Notes: generated from the letters alone by a model not told the origin. A stretch of DNA of 64,000 bases from an uncultured Senegalimassilia sp. (GCF_934636665.1 NZ_CAKUAT010000015.1:1-64000); one strand, 5' to 3'; shown: positions 35,921 to 45,436, numbered from the stretch's first letter. Numbers and translations: made by a program.

Positions 35921-38374
35921 CTACTTCCCCGCCGTCTCGTCCGCTTTTCTTGCTGCCCATGCTACCACAGCCTGTCCGTAGGAAATGCAGCCGTCGCTGG
36001 GCGGCAGGTCGCGGTTGAGCGCCACGGTGAAGCCGTTGCCCTGCAGCGCCGGCACGGCATGCTCGAGCAGATAGCGGTTGAGGAACACGCCGCCCGACAA
36101 GGCGACCGTGGTGATGCCGTACAGGCTTTGCACCAGCTGAGCAGCCATAACGATGGCGTTCACGAACGCATCGTGGAAACGGCGCGCGATGGTAGCCACG
36201 GGAACGCCGGAAGCGATGTCGTCGAGGAGCGCCTTGAACGCCGGCGCCGCGTCGAACAGCAGGACCGACGTGTCGAGCGCGGTGCTGGTTTCGGTAGCCG
36301 TATTCTTCACGACATCTATATGGTAGGCGTCGGTGGCCGGCAACCCCTCGGGGACCGCGCCCATGGCCGCCTCGAGCTCGATGGCCGGCTGGCCGTCGTA
36401 GGACGGCTGGCGGCACACGCCGAGCAGCGCGCTGGCGGCGTCGAACAGGCGCCCGACCGAGGAGGTGTAGGGCGTGTTCAGGCCGCGCTCGATCATCTGG
36501 TCGCACACCTCGGCCTGGTCGCCCAGCGCCAGCAGCGCATCAGCGGCGCCGGGATGCTCCAGCAGATCGAACTCGTACAGCACGCCGTACGCCATGCGCA
36601 GCGGGTTGCGCACCGCCGCGGCGCCGCCGGGCATGGGAACGTAGGCGAAATTGGCGAAGCGCTCGTAGGCCTGCTGGTTGGCGAGCAGGACCTCGCCGCC
36701 CCACACGCGGCCGTCGGCGCCGTAGCCCGTGCCGTCGAACGCGATGCCGCACACAGGCCCGAACAGCCCGTTCTCCCCCAGCACCGAGGCGATGTGCGCA
36801 TGGTGGTGCTGCACCTCGGTCAAGGGCAGGTTGTTGCGTTGCGCCTGCTCGCGGGCCCATTTGCTTGCGAGGTACTCGGGGTGCGCGTCGCAGGCGAGGC
36901 GACGCGGGGTTTCCTGGAACAGCTGGCGATAGCGTTCCTCGGCCTCGAGCCAGGCATCGTAGGTTTCCGCGTTCTCGACGTCGCCGATATGCTGCGAGAC
37001 GAACGCGTCGGGGTGCTGGTCGTCGGCCGCGGCGGCGCGCACCAGGGTGAACGTGGCCTTCTGCTCCGAGCCCGTGGCAAGCAGGGTTTCCTGCTTGGGC
37101 TGAGCCTGGGGGCAGTCGAGCGCGATGGGCAGCGGGGCGAAGCCGCGGGCGCGGCGGATGAACTGGATGGCCTGCTCGTCGCCTACGCGCACCACGCGCA
37201 GGACCGAGTCGTCGTAGCGCGACAGGATGCGGCGGTTGTTGCCCAGGACGGCGTCGGCGATGCCGGCGAACTTGGACAGCGCCTGATCGTCGTCGGTGAC
37301 GATGGGCTCGTTATGCAGGTTCCCCGAGGTCATGACCAGCATGGGAAGCGCCGAATCGCCCTGCTGGGCACGCAAGGCCTCGGCGAAATCATGGAGCAGC
37401 AGGTGCTGGACGGGCGTGCAGGGCAGCATGACGCCCAGCTCGGGAAGGTTGTCGGCCAAACCGGCGGCGAACTGCGCCTCGGCGCGCTTGCGCAACAGCA
37501 CGATGGGGCGCTTGGTGGATTCCAGGGCGCCCTGCTCAGCCTTGTCGACATGGCACACGCGGCGCGCATCGGCGGCGCCCGCCACCATGACGGCGAACGC
37601 CTTGCCCTGGCGGCGCTTGCGTTGACGCAGCTTCGCCAGCGCATCGGGGTTCGTGGCGTCGCACACCAAGTGGAAGCCGCCGAGGCCCTTCACCGCCACG
37701 ATGCCGCCGTCGAGCAGCAGCTTGACCGCTTCCGCGAAGATGGCGTCGGAAGCTTCGCGGGTATTCCCCCACTGCGGCTCCTGCTGGCCTTGCGCAAGGT
37801 TCACCCAGCTGATGTGCGGGCCGCAATCCCAGCAGGCGTCGGGCTGCGCATGGAAGCGGCGGTCGAGCGGATCGGCGTATTCGTCGGCGCAACGCGGGCA
37901 CATGGGGAAATCCTTCATGGACGTTGCGGGGCGATCGTAGGGCAGCGACCCGATGATGGTGAAGCGCGGGCCGCAGTTCGTGCAGTTGATGAACGGGTAG
38001 CGGTAACGTCGGTCTGCAGGGTTGAACAGCTCGTCCAGGCAGTCGTCGCAGGTGGCAAGGTCAGGGGACACCAACGTGGTCTGCTGAGCGTCATGATCGT
38101 CGGAGAAGCGGATGTCGAACGAGTTGAACCCCTCCAGCGGCACCTCCTTGAGGTCGATCTCCTTGACCTTCGCGGCAGACGGGGGGTTCATATGCAGCTC
38201 GGTGACGAACTTGTCCAGCAGGTTCGCCTCGCCCTCGGCGTGGATGAACACGCCTTCAACAGCATTGAGCACCCAGCCGTTGAGCTGGTACTTTTTCGCC
38301 AAACGATACACGAAGGGGCGAAAGCCCACCCCTTGCACGATGCCTTTTACCTGTATGTCGAGCGCTTCGATCAT
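35921..38374 (-). CDS. hypF: Carbamoyltransferase HypF
   Basis: An 817-residue enzyme that converts carbamoyl phosphate and ATP to a carbamoyl adenylate and loads HypE. Domain order is as expected: an acylphosphatase-like N-terminus (GIVQGVGFRPFVYR), two zinc-finger pairs (CDDCL, CTNCGPRF, CPRCADEY, CWDCGPH), a YrdC-like domain (AVKGLGGFHLVCDA) and a Kae1-like C-terminal domain (QHHHAHIASVLGENG, CGIAFDGTGYG). The length is slightly above the typical 750-780. ATG 38374 has AAAGGG 6 bp upstream. It is the first gene of hypF-hypC-hypD. Confidence 0.97.
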   Translation of the reverse strand: MIEALDIQVKGIVQGVGFRPFVYRLAKKYQLNGWVLNAVEGVFIHAEGEANLLDKFVTELHMNPPSAAKVKEIDLKEVPLEGFNSFDIRFSDDHDAQQTTLVSPDLATCDDCLDELFNPADRRYRYPFINCTNCGPRFTIIGSLPYDRPATSMKDFPMCPRCADEYADPLDRRFHAQPDACWDCGPHISWVNLAQGQQEPQWGNTREASDAIFAEAVKLLLDGGIVAVKGLGGFHLVCDATNPDALAKLRQRKRRQGKAFAVMVAGAADARRVCHVDKAEQGALESTKRPIVLLRKRAEAQFAAGLADNLPELGVMLPCTPVQHLLLHDFAEALRAQQGDSALPMLVMTSGNLHNEPIVTDDDQALSKFAGIADAVLGNNRRILSRYDDSVLRVVRVGDEQAIQFIRRARGFAPLPIALDCPQAQPKQETLLATGSEQKATFTLVRAAAADDQHPDAFVSQHIGDVENAETYDAWLEAEERYRQLFQETPRRLACDAHPEYLASKWAREQAQRNNLPLTEVQHHHAHIASVLGENGLFGPVCGIAFDGTGYGADGRVWGGEVLLANQQAYERFANFAYVPMPGGAAAVRNPLRMAYGVLYEFDLLEHPGAADALLALGDQAEVCDQMIERGLNTPYTSSVGRLFDAASALLGVCRQPSYDGQPAIELEAAMGAVPEGLPATDAYHIDVVKNTATETSTALDTSVLLFDAAPAFKALLDDIASGVPVATIARRFHDAFVNAIVMAAQLVQSLYGITTVALSGGVFLNRYLLEHAVPALQGNGFTVALNRDLPPSDGCISYGQAVVAWAARKADETAGK

Positions 38375-38420
38375 ACGACGCCCTTTCATTTAAGGTTTAC
38401 GTTTCTCCGCCGGCCGATTC

Positions 38421-38457
38421 CAAAAAACGCGCGTCGGCGAGATTGCCGACGCGCGTT
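38421..38457 (-). terminator. Terminator of pgi
   Basis: A perfect 13-bp stem AACGCGCGTCGGC (minus strand) with its complement, 6-nt loop, followed by TTTTTT, about 30 bp after the pgi stop. Confidence 0.9.
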
Positions 38458-38484
38458 GGGTTTCAGCCATTGAGCCGAGGGGCT

Positions 38485-40197
38485 TTATGCCTGCTGCAGC
38501 TCTTCCAAGATGTCGCACACCACTTCCGCAAGCGCGCGCAAGGTGACGCCCGAGTTATCAGGCAGATGCAGATGCACGCAGCGGCGACCGCGGCTTGCGA
38601 GCGTGACCAGGTCGCCCGAGGCCTGCGCCTTCGCCAAGGAGCCCAGGCTTTCGGCTTCTTCCTTCAGCGGGATGTCCTTCAGCTCGTCTGCCGACAGGAT
38701 GAGGAACACGCCGCAGTTCGGGCCGCCCTTCTGCAGCTGGCCCGTGGAGTGCAGATAGCGCGGGCCGACCTCCAGGCACGACACCACGCGGCGCTTCTCG
38801 GCCACGCCGTGGCGGATGGTCTCGAGCGCCTCGCGGCGACCTTCGCCCGTGAACGGGAGGAAGGCGTTGAGCGCGAAGAAGTCGCCGGGTTGGATGCTGG
38901 CGAGCAGTGCGCGCAGCGATGCGCGCACGTCGGAGCAGTCCTTGAAGCACGGGGCCTGGCGCACTTCGACCTGACCCATGTGCACCTCATCGATGAAATC
39001 CTGCACGTAGTCGGGCTCGGGCTGGCCGTCGCGCAGGATGTCGAGCACCGCGGCCTTGGCCGATGCCACGTCGGGCTGGTCGAACGGGCAGACCTTCATG
39101 AGGTAGCCGCACATGGCGATGGCGTACTCCCACATGATGAAATGCTCGGGCAACTCATACACGGACTCGATCTTGAACGCCGCGCGCGGGATGGTGGGGT
39201 CGATATAGGACAGGCTCATCTCGAAGTTGTGGCGCTCGTCCCACAGGTCGTTCTTCGTTTGGTACATGATGACGCTGCGGTCGCCCGGGTCCTTCTTGAG
39301 TAGCAGCGTGTCTATCTCGATGTTGGGCAGGATGCCCTGGCCGTTCTTGCCGACGCTCTCGGCGACCAACTGCTCGATCCACAGGCCGAGCACGCGGCCG
39401 CGCTTCTGCGTGAGGAAGCTGAACTTGTTGCGGCCCTGCACGTAGTTGTCGTACAGGAAAGCGGCCAGGCCGATGGCCGGGTTGTCGATGGCGTCCTCGC
39501 TGCAGGCGCGCTCTGCCTCGATGGCGTGCTGCATGAACTCCTGCAGGTTGATGCCCACGAGCGCGGCGGGCAGCAGGCCGAACACGGACATGGCGCTGAA
39601 GCGGCCGCCCACGGTGGGCTCGCCGGAGAACACCGCAGCCCAGCCTTCCTCGCGAGCCTGCTGCTCGAGCTTGGAGCCGGGATCGGTGATGGCAACCAGA
39701 TGCTGCACCATTTCCTCGTCCGAGATCTGGTCGGCCAGAGCGTCGCGAACGGCGCGCAGCGCCAGGCGCGGCTCGATGGTGCCGCCCGATTTGGAGGACA
39801 CGATGAACAGCGTGGTGCGAGGGTCGATCTCCGACAGGATGCCGCGCACGCGGACCGGGGAGTCGGAATCAAGCGTGCGGAAACGCACCAGGGAAGAGTC
39901 CGGCTTGTGGTACTTGGTTATGGTCATGGGCGCCTGGGTGGAGCCGCCTTGGCCGATGAGCACCACGGACTTCAAACCCTGGGCGATGATGGAATCAGCA
40001 AATGCCTGAATCTCGTGCAGCGGGTACGGCGGATTCGTTGCGAGGTCCGTCCACCCCATGTAATTCTGTGCGCATTCCTGCGCTTCGTCGGAAAAGCCGT
40101 AAAGCGTTGCATCCTTCGCATGAAGGCGGCTGGCAACGCATTCCTTCACCAAGGTTTTGGCGGAGGGGTAGAGCTTTTCCATATCTCCAGACAGCAT
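38485..40197 (-). CDS. pgi: Glucose-6-phosphate isomerase
   Basis: A 570-residue SIS-domain isomerase converting glucose 6-phosphate to fructose 6-phosphate. Features are the phosphate-binding loops VLIGQGGSTQAPM and VSSKSGGTIEPRLA, the GEPTVGGRFSAMSVFGLL segment and an active-site HFIMWEYAIAMCGYL region. It resembles the isomerase half of actinobacterial transaldolase-Pgi fusions more than the E. coli enzyme, but no transaldolase domain is present. ATG 40197 is chosen because AAGAAGG lies 5 bp upstream. It is monocistronic with its own terminator. Confidence 0.9.
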   Translation of the reverse strand: MLSGDMEKLYPSAKTLVKECVASRLHAKDATLYGFSDEAQECAQNYMGWTDLATNPPYPLHEIQAFADSIIAQGLKSVVLIGQGGSTQAPMTITKYHKPDSSLVRFRTLDSDSPVRVRGILSEIDPRTTLFIVSSKSGGTIEPRLALRAVRDALADQISDEEMVQHLVAITDPGSKLEQQAREEGWAAVFSGEPTVGGRFSAMSVFGLLPAALVGINLQEFMQHAIEAERACSEDAIDNPAIGLAAFLYDNYVQGRNKFSFLTQKRGRVLGLWIEQLVAESVGKNGQGILPNIEIDTLLLKKDPGDRSVIMYQTKNDLWDERHNFEMSLSYIDPTIPRAAFKIESVYELPEHFIMWEYAIAMCGYLMKVCPFDQPDVASAKAAVLDILRDGQPEPDYVQDFIDEVHMGQVEVRQAPCFKDCSDVRASLRALLASIQPGDFFALNAFLPFTGEGRREALETIRHGVAEKRRVVSCLEVGPRYLHSTGQLQKGGPNCGVFLILSADELKDIPLKEEAESLGSLAKAQASGDLVTLASRGRRCVHLHLPDNSGVTLRALAEVVCDILEELQQA

Positions 40198-40368
40198 GAG
40201 CACCTTCTTTCTGCGTAAGTATTCAGCATTCTAGCAAACCGTGGCAGATGGTACCCCGTTTAGGTGCTTCCGTGTGGTGGAGTTGTGAACAGGGAAGCGA
40301 GATGGTCAGCGTTTAGGGCGGAAAGCGCGTGCTTTATGCGGTTGGAGGGGGACGGGCAGGCGCGGGCG

Positions 40369-41322
40369 CTACAGGTCCAGCTTGTCGATGACCGATCGCA
40401 GCGTGGCGGCAGAGGCCTTGAGCTGCTCGGTTTCCGTCTCGTTGATCTTGATGGGCACCTGGTACTCGATGCCGCTGGCGCCGACGACCGCGGGCATGGA
40501 CAGCACGATGTCGTGCAGGCCGTACTCGCCGTCGATGTAGTTGGACACGGGGAGAATAGGCTTCTCATCTCGGGTGATGGCCTCGCAGATGCGCTTGACA
40601 GTCATGGCGATGCCGTAGTAGGTAGCGCGCTTCTTCTTGATGATCTCGTAGGCGGCGTTCTTCACTTCCTCGGCGATGCGGTCCATGTTGCGCTGGTGGT
40701 CGGTATGGCCGCGCAGCTCGCAGAAGTCGTTGAGCGGGATGCCGGAGATGTTCGCCAAGCTCCATGCGGCGATCTCGCTGTCGCCGTGCTCGCCGATGAT
40801 GCGGGCGTGCACGTTGCGCGGGTCGACGCCCAGGTGCTCGCCCAGGGCGTACTTGAAGCGCGCGGTGTCGAGCGTAGTGCCGCTGCCGAGCACGCGGTTA
40901 GCGGGTATGCCGGAGAGCTTGAGGGCCACGTAGGTCAGGATGTCCACGGGGTTCGAAACCACCAGCAGGATGCCCTGGTAATCGCGCTCGGCGATCTGCG
41001 GGATGATGGACTTGAAGATGGCGACGTTCTTGTTCACCAGGTCGAGGCGCGTCTCGCCGGGCGCCTGGTTCGCCCCGGCCGTGATGACGGTGATGGCCGC
41101 GTCGTCGATGTCGGAGTAGTCGCCCGCGTAGATGTTCATGGGGCTGCCGAACGCCATGCCGTGCGCGATGTCGAGGGCCTCGCCCTCGGCGCGGTCGTGA
41201 TCGACGTCGATGAGCACCATCTCGGAGAACAGGCCCGACTGCATGAGGGCGAAGGCGCTGGCCGAGCCCACGAACCCGCAGCCGACGATGGCCACCTTGC
41301 GAGGATTGATGATTGCTGCCAT
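40369..41322 (-). CDS. ldh: L-lactate dehydrogenase
   Basis: A 317-residue NAD-dependent enzyme interconverting pyruvate and L-lactate. The Rossmann motif is VAIVGCGFVGSASAFAL near residue 12. The substrate loop reads AGANQAPGETRLDL; Gln where malate dehydrogenase has Arg favours lactate. The proton-relay histidine is in RIIGEHGDSEIAAW. AGGAG precedes ATG 41322. It is divergent from the TraX-like gene. Lactate formation or oxidation would balance redox alongside arginine fermentation. Confidence 0.94.
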   Translation of the reverse strand: MAAIINPRKVAIVGCGFVGSASAFALMQSGLFSEMVLIDVDHDRAEGEALDIAHGMAFGSPMNIYAGDYSDIDDAAITVITAGANQAPGETRLDLVNKNVAIFKSIIPQIAERDYQGILLVVSNPVDILTYVALKLSGIPANRVLGSGTTLDTARFKYALGEHLGVDPRNVHARIIGEHGDSEIAAWSLANISGIPLNDFCELRGHTDHQRNMDRIAEEVKNAAYEIIKKKRATYYGIAMTVKRICEAITRDEKPILPVSNYIDGEYGLHDIVLSMPAVVGASGIEYQVPIKINETETEQLKASAATLRSVIDKLDL

Positions 41323-41364
41323 GGTTGCTCCTATCCTTTGCGGGAGGGCCGCAAGCGTAGGTTT

Positions 41365-41382
41365 CGCGGGGCGCGCCCCGCG
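41365..41382. repeat. 18-bp perfect GC palindrome
   Basis: CGCGGGGCGCGCCCCGCG is self-complementary and lies between the divergent ldh and TraX-like genes. It could be a regulator site or simply GC-rich leader sequence; no promoter boxes define its role. Confidence 0.4.
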
Positions 41383-41437
41383 GGGGATGCATGCCGGAGG
41401 CAAAACGCCGAGCCGGCACGTAGGGTATACTGTGCGC

Positions 41438-42202
41438 ATGATACAACAAGCTGGAACATCCGCCGCGGCAAAGCCGCGTCCCCAACGCGGTTTCACCGCG
41501 TTTCCCCTGAAAGTGCTGGCCATCGCAGGCATGACGTGCAACCACGCCTGCTACATCTACTGGGACTATCTGCCGCCCGGGATTCTGTGCGCGCTGTTCG
41601 CGCTTGGCGGCCTGACATTCCCCATCATGGCGTTTCTGCTGGTGGAAGGGTATCGCCATACGTCGAGCGTGCGGCGTTATGGCCGGCGGCTGCTGACATT
41701 CGCCCTGGTGTCCCAGGTTCCCTACGGGCTGTTCCTGGCGCATGAGATGAACGTGCTGTTCACGCTGTTCGTGTGCCTGTGCCTGCTGTACGCGTACGAC
41801 CACATGCGGCGGCGCGGACTGTTCTGGCTGACGTTCGCGCTGGTGACCGCCCTGACGGCGTTTTGCGACTGGGGCGTCTTGGCTCCCTGCATGGTGCTCA
41901 CGCTGCATGTGGTGAAGGACCGCAGGCAGCGCGTGGCGTACTCGGCGCTGCTGCCCATTGCCACCGGGGGGCTGCCGGCGCTTATGCAGCTGATGGAGCT
42001 TCCCACGCTGCAGAACCTGGCGTTCGCGCTGTATCCGCTAGCGGGCTGTAGCGCCACGATCCCGCTGCTATGGGCGTACAACGGCGGACGCGGCAGGTCC
42101 ATGAAGTGGTTCTTCTACGCGTACTACCCCGCGCACATCGCCGTGCTGGGATTGGCGAAGGGACTGCTGCTGGGCGACTGGAGCATCGCCGTGACCGGGT
42201 AG
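41438..42202 (+). CDS. TraX-family membrane protein
   Basis: A 254-residue membrane protein with seven to eight helices, matching the TraX family in its pattern FPLKVLAIAGMTCNHACYIY, GGLTFPIMAFLLVEGYRHT and LTFALVSQVPYGLFLA, and KWFFYAYYPAHIAVLGL near the end. F-plasmid TraX acetylates pilin; chromosomal members are probably acyltransferases of envelope components. No ribosome binding site is visible, and a -10 box TATACT ends 6 bp before ATG 41438, so the message may be leaderless. It ends before a strong hairpin. Confidence 0.82.
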   Translation: MIQQAGTSAAAKPRPQRGFTAFPLKVLAIAGMTCNHACYIYWDYLPPGILCALFALGGLTFPIMAFLLVEGYRHTSSVRRYGRRLLTFALVSQVPYGLFLAHEMNVLFTLFVCLCLLYAYDHMRRRGLFWLTFALVTALTAFCDWGVLAPCMVLTLHVVKDRRQRVAYSALLPIATGGLPALMQLMELPTLQNLAFALYPLAGCSATIPLLWAYNGGRGRSMKWFFYAYYPAHIAVLGLAKGLLLGDWSIAVTG

Positions 42203-42242
42203 TGCGCGGGAATCGCACGAAAACCGGCGAGGGTCGGGAAGA

Positions 42243-42284
42243 CAACGAGGGCCGCTGCGCGATCGCAGCGGCCCTCGTTGTTTC
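42243..42284. terminator. Terminator between the TraX-like gene and the second LCP gene
   Basis: A perfect 17-bp stem (42243-42259 with 42264-42280) and 4-nt loop, followed by TTTCG on the plus strand. It lies between convergent genes and may work both ways. Confidence 0.8.
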
Positions 42285-42311
42285 GCCAGCATCCAAGAAC
42301 GGACGCGACGC

Positions 42312-43868
42312 TTATTTCCAGTCGGCTCCCAGGACGATGAGGAAGTCCTCCTCGAACAGGTAGGTGTTCGAGTTCTGCACCGCCTTGCCCACACCGAGAG
42401 CCTTCACGATGGCCTCGGCCGCCTCTTTGTCGGAGGAGTCGTTGTACACCACCACGGTGTCCTGGTAATCGAAGTTGTCGGCGTTACTGGTGTTCACGCT
42501 GTAGCCAAGGCCCTGGATGCGCTCGGTGGCGTCGAGGCCGGCTCCCGCAAGGCCGTTGCCATTGCGGATGGCCACGCTGCCGCCGCGCTTGACCGCACCC
42601 GTGCCCTCACCCGCCGTGCCGCCGCTTGCAGCACCGCCGTCGCCGGTGGTGGCCAGGATGGTGCCCGAAGTCTTGTCGACGACGTCGCCCTCGGTGGGCG
42701 GCAAGCCCGCATCGACGCGCTTCATCATGGCCTTCCACTCCGCGGTGTTGTTCACCTCGTACCAAACGCCGTCGATGTACTCGGAGGTGGTGGGCTCCAT
42801 GGCGGAATAGATGTCGGTGGACGGGTCGAGGCCCTGCATGGCCTGCGCAAGCCCGATGATGTCGGTGACGCCCAGGTCGGTGGTGACGTACTTCGACAGC
42901 GCCTGCACGGTGGATGCCATGGACGCCGCATCGGCCGACAGCAGCTTCTTGGCGATGGCGGACATGACCAGGCGCTGGTTGGCGGCACGGTATTCGTCAC
43001 CCGGGCCGATCTCGTCGTAGGCGTGGCGCGCGCGGCACAGGATAAGGGCCTGGTCGCCGTTGAGCGTTTGCGGACCGGCGTCCAGGTGACCGCCGGCATC
43101 CTCGTCGTCGATGGTCATGGGAACGTCCACCTCGATGCCGCCGAGAGCATCCACGATGTCCCGGAAGCCGTCGAAGTTGATCTCAGCGTAATGCGAGATA
43201 TCGACGCCCGCCAGCTTCGACACCGTCTGCACCGAGAGCGCGGGACCGCCGAACACGTGCGCGGCGTTGAGCTTGTTCACGCCGTATTCGCCCATGTCGA
43301 CCATGGTGTCACGGTGCAGCGATACCAGCGTGACCTTCTTGTTCACGGGGTCGATGCGCGCGAGCATGATGCTGTCGGTGCGGTAGCTGTCGCCGAAATC
43401 GCCCGATTCGTCGCGCTCCTCGGAGCCGTCGGTTCCCATGAGCAGCATATAGAACGGCTCTTTGGTCATGTCGGTTTTGACCAGGTACTTCCCTACGTTG
43501 CCCAAACCCGCGTGCAGGTTGCCGGAAAGCACCTGTACATACGCGAACGCCGCACCGACGGCGATGACCGCCACGGCCAGCGCCGCGATGCCGGCATAGA
43601 ACAGCTTGCCGTGCTTTTTGTGCTTGTGGGTTTTGGCGTACTCGTCGCGCGAAAGGCGGCGCGCCGACGGCTCGCCCTGATCGACGGAGGGCCGTTCACC
43701 GCCATAGCTGTTTCGCGCATAGCGGTTTTGGGCGCGCACATCTGCAGCGGTTGCGCGCCTGCCGTTGGATGGTTGGTTCGTGTTTGCCCGGCCCGCGCCG
43801 TAACGGTCGCGCCCGTAGCCTGTGCGTTTGTTATCCATACGGCCATTGTGACGGCCCCCGTCCCCCAT
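42312..43868 (-). CDS. LytR-CpsA-Psr family protein with LytR_C domain
   Basis: A 518-residue membrane enzyme. A basic, Arg/Asn-rich N-terminus is followed by one membrane helix (GIAALAVAVIAVGAAFAYV), the LCP domain (FYMLLMGTDGSEERDESG, SLHRDTMVDM, GPALSVQTVSKLAGVDISHY, LILCRARHAYDEIG) and a C-terminal LytR_C domain (VAIRNGNGLAGAGLDATERI, TVVVYNDSSDKEAAEAI). LCP enzymes attach glycopolymers to peptidoglycan. ATG 43868 has GTGAGG 8 bp upstream. Unlike the paralogue at 14894-16399 it has no Gly/Tyr tail. Confidence 0.9.
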   Translation of the reverse strand: MGDGGRHNGRMDNKRTGYGRDRYGAGRANTNQPSNGRRATAADVRAQNRYARNSYGGERPSVDQGEPSARRLSRDEYAKTHKHKKHGKLFYAGIAALAVAVIAVGAAFAYVQVLSGNLHAGLGNVGKYLVKTDMTKEPFYMLLMGTDGSEERDESGDFGDSYRTDSIMLARIDPVNKKVTLVSLHRDTMVDMGEYGVNKLNAAHVFGGPALSVQTVSKLAGVDISHYAEINFDGFRDIVDALGGIEVDVPMTIDDEDAGGHLDAGPQTLNGDQALILCRARHAYDEIGPGDEYRAANQRLVMSAIAKKLLSADAASMASTVQALSKYVTTDLGVTDIIGLAQAMQGLDPSTDIYSAMEPTTSEYIDGVWYEVNNTAEWKAMMKRVDAGLPPTEGDVVDKTSGTILATTGDGGAASGGTAGEGTGAVKRGGSVAIRNGNGLAGAGLDATERIQGLGYSVNTSNADNFDYQDTVVVYNDSSDKEAAEAIVKALGVGKAVQNSNTYLFEEDFLIVLGADWK

Positions 43869-43939
43869 GCAAGCGACCTCACACGCTTTGCGGGAAATGC
43901 CCATATGAGCACAAGCGGGGAACGGCGGCCTGCCCGAGG

Positions 43940-43980
43940 GGAAAAGAAAGGCCTGGAACGCATTTCGCGTTCCAGGCCTT
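43940..43980 (-). terminator. Terminator downstream of the ArsB/NhaD-type gene
   Basis: A 14-bp stem AAGGCCTGGAACGC (43948-43961) with its complement (43967-43980); on the minus strand it is followed by TTCTTTTC. It lies about 180 bp after the carrier stop codon, beyond two other hairpins. Confidence 0.75.
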
Positions 43981-44020
43981 CGGGGCGGGAAATCCGGGGC
44001 TCCGCCAAAGTCAGCGAGGG

Positions 44021-44114
44021 GCCCTGTGGTGCCCGGAATTCGCCTGAAGCAAGGCGGCATAGGCCTTTGGGCCATGCCGCCGAAGCTGAAGGCGAAGGCC
44101 GGGTGCCACAGGGC
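44021..44114 (-). other. Long nested stem-loop in the 3' region of the carrier gene
   Basis: GCCCTGTGG (44021-44029) pairs with CCACAGGGC (44106-44114); the stem continues through G-U pairs to CCCGG/CCGGG, then TTCGCC/GGCGAA and GGCGGCAT/ATGCCGCC, closing on a TTTG loop. G-U pairs fit a folded RNA. A second hairpin (44132-44157, TTCCGCCGGCC with its complement) lies beside it. Confidence 0.6.
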
Positions 44115-44161
44115 TCCGCAGCGTCGAGCAGTTCCGCCGGCCGGCAGGCCGGCGGAAGCAG

Positions 44162-45436
44162 TTAGCCACCCGGGAAGCGGATGACCATGTAGATGGCCGC
44201 GATGGCCACCGTGAACAGCATGATGGGGAAACCACGCTTGAAGAACTGCATGAACGTGATCTCATGCCCGAACTTCTTGCTGATGTCGGACAGCACTACG
44301 TTGGCGGATGCGCCGATGAGCGTACCGTTGCCGCCCAGGCAAGCGCCCAGGGACAGCGCCCACCACAGGGCCGTGCCGTCGAGGCCGTCGGCCTCGAGCG
44401 TCAGGATGATGGGGATCATGGTTGCCACGAACGGGATGTTGTCCAGGAAGCTGGAGATGACGGCCGAGCCGAACAGCACCGCGAGCATGGTGATCATAAG
44501 GTTGCCGCCCGTGACGTCGATGAGCCCCTGGGCCAGCATGCCGATGACGCCCGTCTCGGACATGGCACCGACGATGATGAACAGGCCGGCGAAGAAGCAC
44601 AGCGTGGTCCACTCGACGCCGTGCAGAGCCTCTTCGATGCTCTCGCCGGAGATGAGCAGGATCAGGCCGGCGGCGGCAAGGGCGATGACGCAAGACTCCA
44701 GACCGAGCGCGCCGTGGGTCATGAAGCCGACGACCACGAGGGCGACCATGACCACGCTGATGTGCAGCAGGCGGCGGTCCTTGATGTAGTCGTTCTCATC
44801 GAGCTCCATGATGGCCTTGCGATGCTCCTCGTTCGCGGAAATCTTACGGCCGTACATGACGTAGAACAGACCGATAACGGCCGCCAGGATGATGATGACC
44901 GCCGGGGCGTCGTAGGCGATGAAGTCGGCGAAGGTGTAGCCCGCAGCCGAGCCGATCATGATGTTGGGCGGGTCGCCGATGAGCGTTGCCGTGCCGCCGA
45001 TGTTGGACGCCAGGATCTGCGTCATGAAGAACGGCACCGGATCGATGTCGAGCAGGCGGCACACGGTGATGGTCATAGGACCGATGAGCAGCACGGTGGT
45101 GACGTTGTCCAGGAAGGCGGACAGCACAGCCGTGAGCAGCACGAACAGCACCATGATGGTCCAAGGGTTGCCCTTCGCCACGCGCGCGCACTTGATAGCC
45201 AGGAACTCGAACACGCCCGATTGCTTCACCACGGCCACGAACAGCATCATGCCGAACAGCACGCCGAGCGTGTTGAAGTCGATGTGCCCGATAGCCGTTT
45301 CGAACGGCATGATGTGCAGGATGAGCAGCAGCATGGCGCCGGTGATGGCGACGAGGGCGCGATGCACCTTCTCGGTCATGATGGCGATCATAGCCACCAC
45401 GAAGATGGCGACGGATATGATCTGGCTAGTATCCAT
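44162..45436 (-). CDS. ArsB/NhaD-family permease
   Basis: A 424-residue ion-transporter-superfamily carrier with about 11 helices. Motifs shared by ArsB, NhaD and P-protein relatives are visible: AFLDNVTTVLLIGPMTITV, SNIGGTATLIGDPPNIMIGS in the first half, and SFLDNIPFVATMIPII and GGNGTLIGASANVV in the second. Members export arsenite, exchange Na+ for H+ or carry dicarboxylates. No arsenic genes are adjacent, so an ion or organic-acid role is more likely, but the substrate is not determined. It is divergent from the MurT-GatD gene. Confidence 0.85.
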   Translation of the reverse strand: MDTSQIISVAIFVVAMIAIMTEKVHRALVAITGAMLLLILHIMPFETAIGHIDFNTLGVLFGMMLFVAVVKQSGVFEFLAIKCARVAKGNPWTIMVLFVLLTAVLSAFLDNVTTVLLIGPMTITVCRLLDIDPVPFFMTQILASNIGGTATLIGDPPNIMIGSAAGYTFADFIAYDAPAVIIILAAVIGLFYVMYGRKISANEEHRKAIMELDENDYIKDRRLLHISVVMVALVVVGFMTHGALGLESCVIALAAAGLILLISGESIEEALHGVEWTTLCFFAGLFIIVGAMSETGVIGMLAQGLIDVTGGNLMITMLAVLFGSAVISSFLDNIPFVATMIPIILTLEADGLDGTALWWALSLGACLGGNGTLIGASANVVLSDISKKFGHEITFMQFFKRGFPIMLFTVAIAAIYMVIRFPGG

